DNA from: Candidatus Margulisiibacteriota bacterium
Lineage (GTDB): Bacteria > Margulisbacteria > Marinamargulisbacteria > DT-59
Assembly (NCBI GenBank): GCA_013215865.1
Contig: JABSQL010000060.1
Coordinates: forward strand, 1-7,816
DNA: 7,816 nt
Reading direction: 5' to 3'
The notes under the pieces are model-generated. The model was given only the letters and a program-made list of their open reading frames with translations. It was not told where the DNA came from and made no database searches. Of the stretch, positions 7,189 to 7,816 are shown piece after piece. Every line of letters starts with the position of its first letter. Within the stretch, counting starts at the first letter, position 1. A program made the position numbers and the translations under genes.

Positions 7189-7816
7189 TGTCACAGACGC
7201 CAAGAATTGGCATCACTCTCGGAGACCCCGGCGGAATTGGTCCGGAAGTGGTTCTAAAATCCCTCACCCAAAATCAAGATACCGTTTTCAATCCCATTAT
7301 TTTTGGATCTAAATCGATTTTGACCCATCCTAAACTTAAACCTCTTGCTGACCAATTACCCGCTCATGTAATATCTGAGTTTCAAGATATCTATCCACTC
7401 AACTCATTTGATATTGGATGCCCTTCTCCTGCTAACGGCGCGGCATCTCTAGCGTACATCAAAGCAGCTCATGAAGCCGCTTCTCGTCATCAAATTGATG
7501 CGATGGTTACCGCACCCATTTCGAAAACTTCTATATGTCTTGCAAATTGCGAAGAAACGGGTCACACAACCTTATTACAGAAGCTCACCAACAGCCCTCA
7601 TGTGTCCATGGCTTTTTATACCCCGACACTAAAAGTCGTTTTAGCAACCATTCACCACCCCCTCAGACAGGTCCCTGAACTCATTAATGAAGAATGCATT
7701 AAAACAGCTATAAATAATAGCTTTCTCTTTGCCCAGTCTCTACGGTTTGCTAACCCCAAAATCGCCGTATGCGGACTCAACCCACATGCGGGTGAAGACG
7801 GATTATTCGGTACCGA
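7188..7816 (+). CDS. pdxA: 4-hydroxythreonine-4-phosphate dehydrogenase PdxA, 3' end outside the window
   Basis: PdxA oxidises 4-phosphohydroxy-L-threonine with NAD(P), in the DXP-dependent route to pyridoxal 5'-phosphate. The first 209 codons are present out of about 330. Visible motifs are ITLGDPGGIGPE at 9-20 (the common form is GDPAGIGPE), TAPISK at 108-113, GHT at 125-127, the ATIHHPL stretch, and CGLNPHAGEDGLFG at 195-208. The histidines at 126 and 200 correspond to metal ligands of the E. coli enzyme. The third ligand would lie beyond the window. In GHTTLL a Thr stands where many PdxAs have Glu after GHT. The start overlaps the upstream stop as TAATG, and no clear Shine-Dalgarno is seen, so translation is probably coupled to the MgtC-family gene. 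Confidence 0.96.
   Translation, partial: MSQTPRIGITLGDPGGIGPEVVLKSLTQNQDTVFNPIIFGSKSILTHPKLKPLADQLPAHVISEFQDIYPLNSFDIGCPSPANGAASLAYIKAAHEAASRHQIDAMVTAPISKTSICLANCEETGHTTLLQKLTNSPHVSMAFYTPTLKVVLATIHHPLRQVPELINEECIKTAINNSFLFAQSLRFANPKIAVCGLNPHAGEDGLFGT

Overview
The window is a piece of bacterial chromosome from a moderately AT-rich organism and carries mostly housekeeping genes. DnaK has the extra segment in the ATPase domain (about residues 77-100) that is typical of Gram-negative (diderm) Hsp70 and missing from Firmicutes/Actinobacteria. One gene encodes a protein with an N-terminal secretion signal. I cannot name the phylum from the sequence alone.

Layout from left to right: (1) Positions 1-1559, minus strand: the first 519 codons of uvrB (nucleotide excision repair), whose 3' end lies outside the window. 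(2) A 63-bp divergent intergenic region holds overlapping back-to-back promoter-like elements and a perfect 7-bp inverted repeat. (3) Positions 1623-2609, plus strand: a cysteine-free, apparently secreted protein of 328 residues that I do not recognise. (4) After only 2 bp, converging on it, the minus-strand chaperone operon grpE-dnaK-dnaJ (6349 down to 2612) is complete and in canonical order. The dnaK stop abuts the dnaJ start. (5) A divergent intergenic region of about 190 bp carries a clear vegetative-type promoter for grpE and, facing the other way, an extended -10 element for the next gene. (6) Positions 6541-7188, plus strand: an MgtC/SapB-family membrane protein. Its stop overlaps the start of (7) pdxA (7188 to the right edge), an enzyme of pyridoxal phosphate synthesis, cut off after 209 codons.

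The three chaperone proteins work as one machine. DnaJ delivers unfolded clients to DnaK and stimulates its ATPase, and GrpE exchanges the nucleotide. No CIRCE, HAIR or sigma-32 element is visible in front of the operon. DnaK carries an acidic tail extension past its usual end, and GrpE has an unusually basic N-terminus.

Nothing here amounts to a new multi-gene system. The points that deserve a second look are the unknown secreted protein, the operator-like palindrome between it and uvrB, the recurrence of -10 boxes placed so that transcription would begin at or next to the start codon (possible leaderless mRNAs), and the charged tails of DnaK and GrpE.
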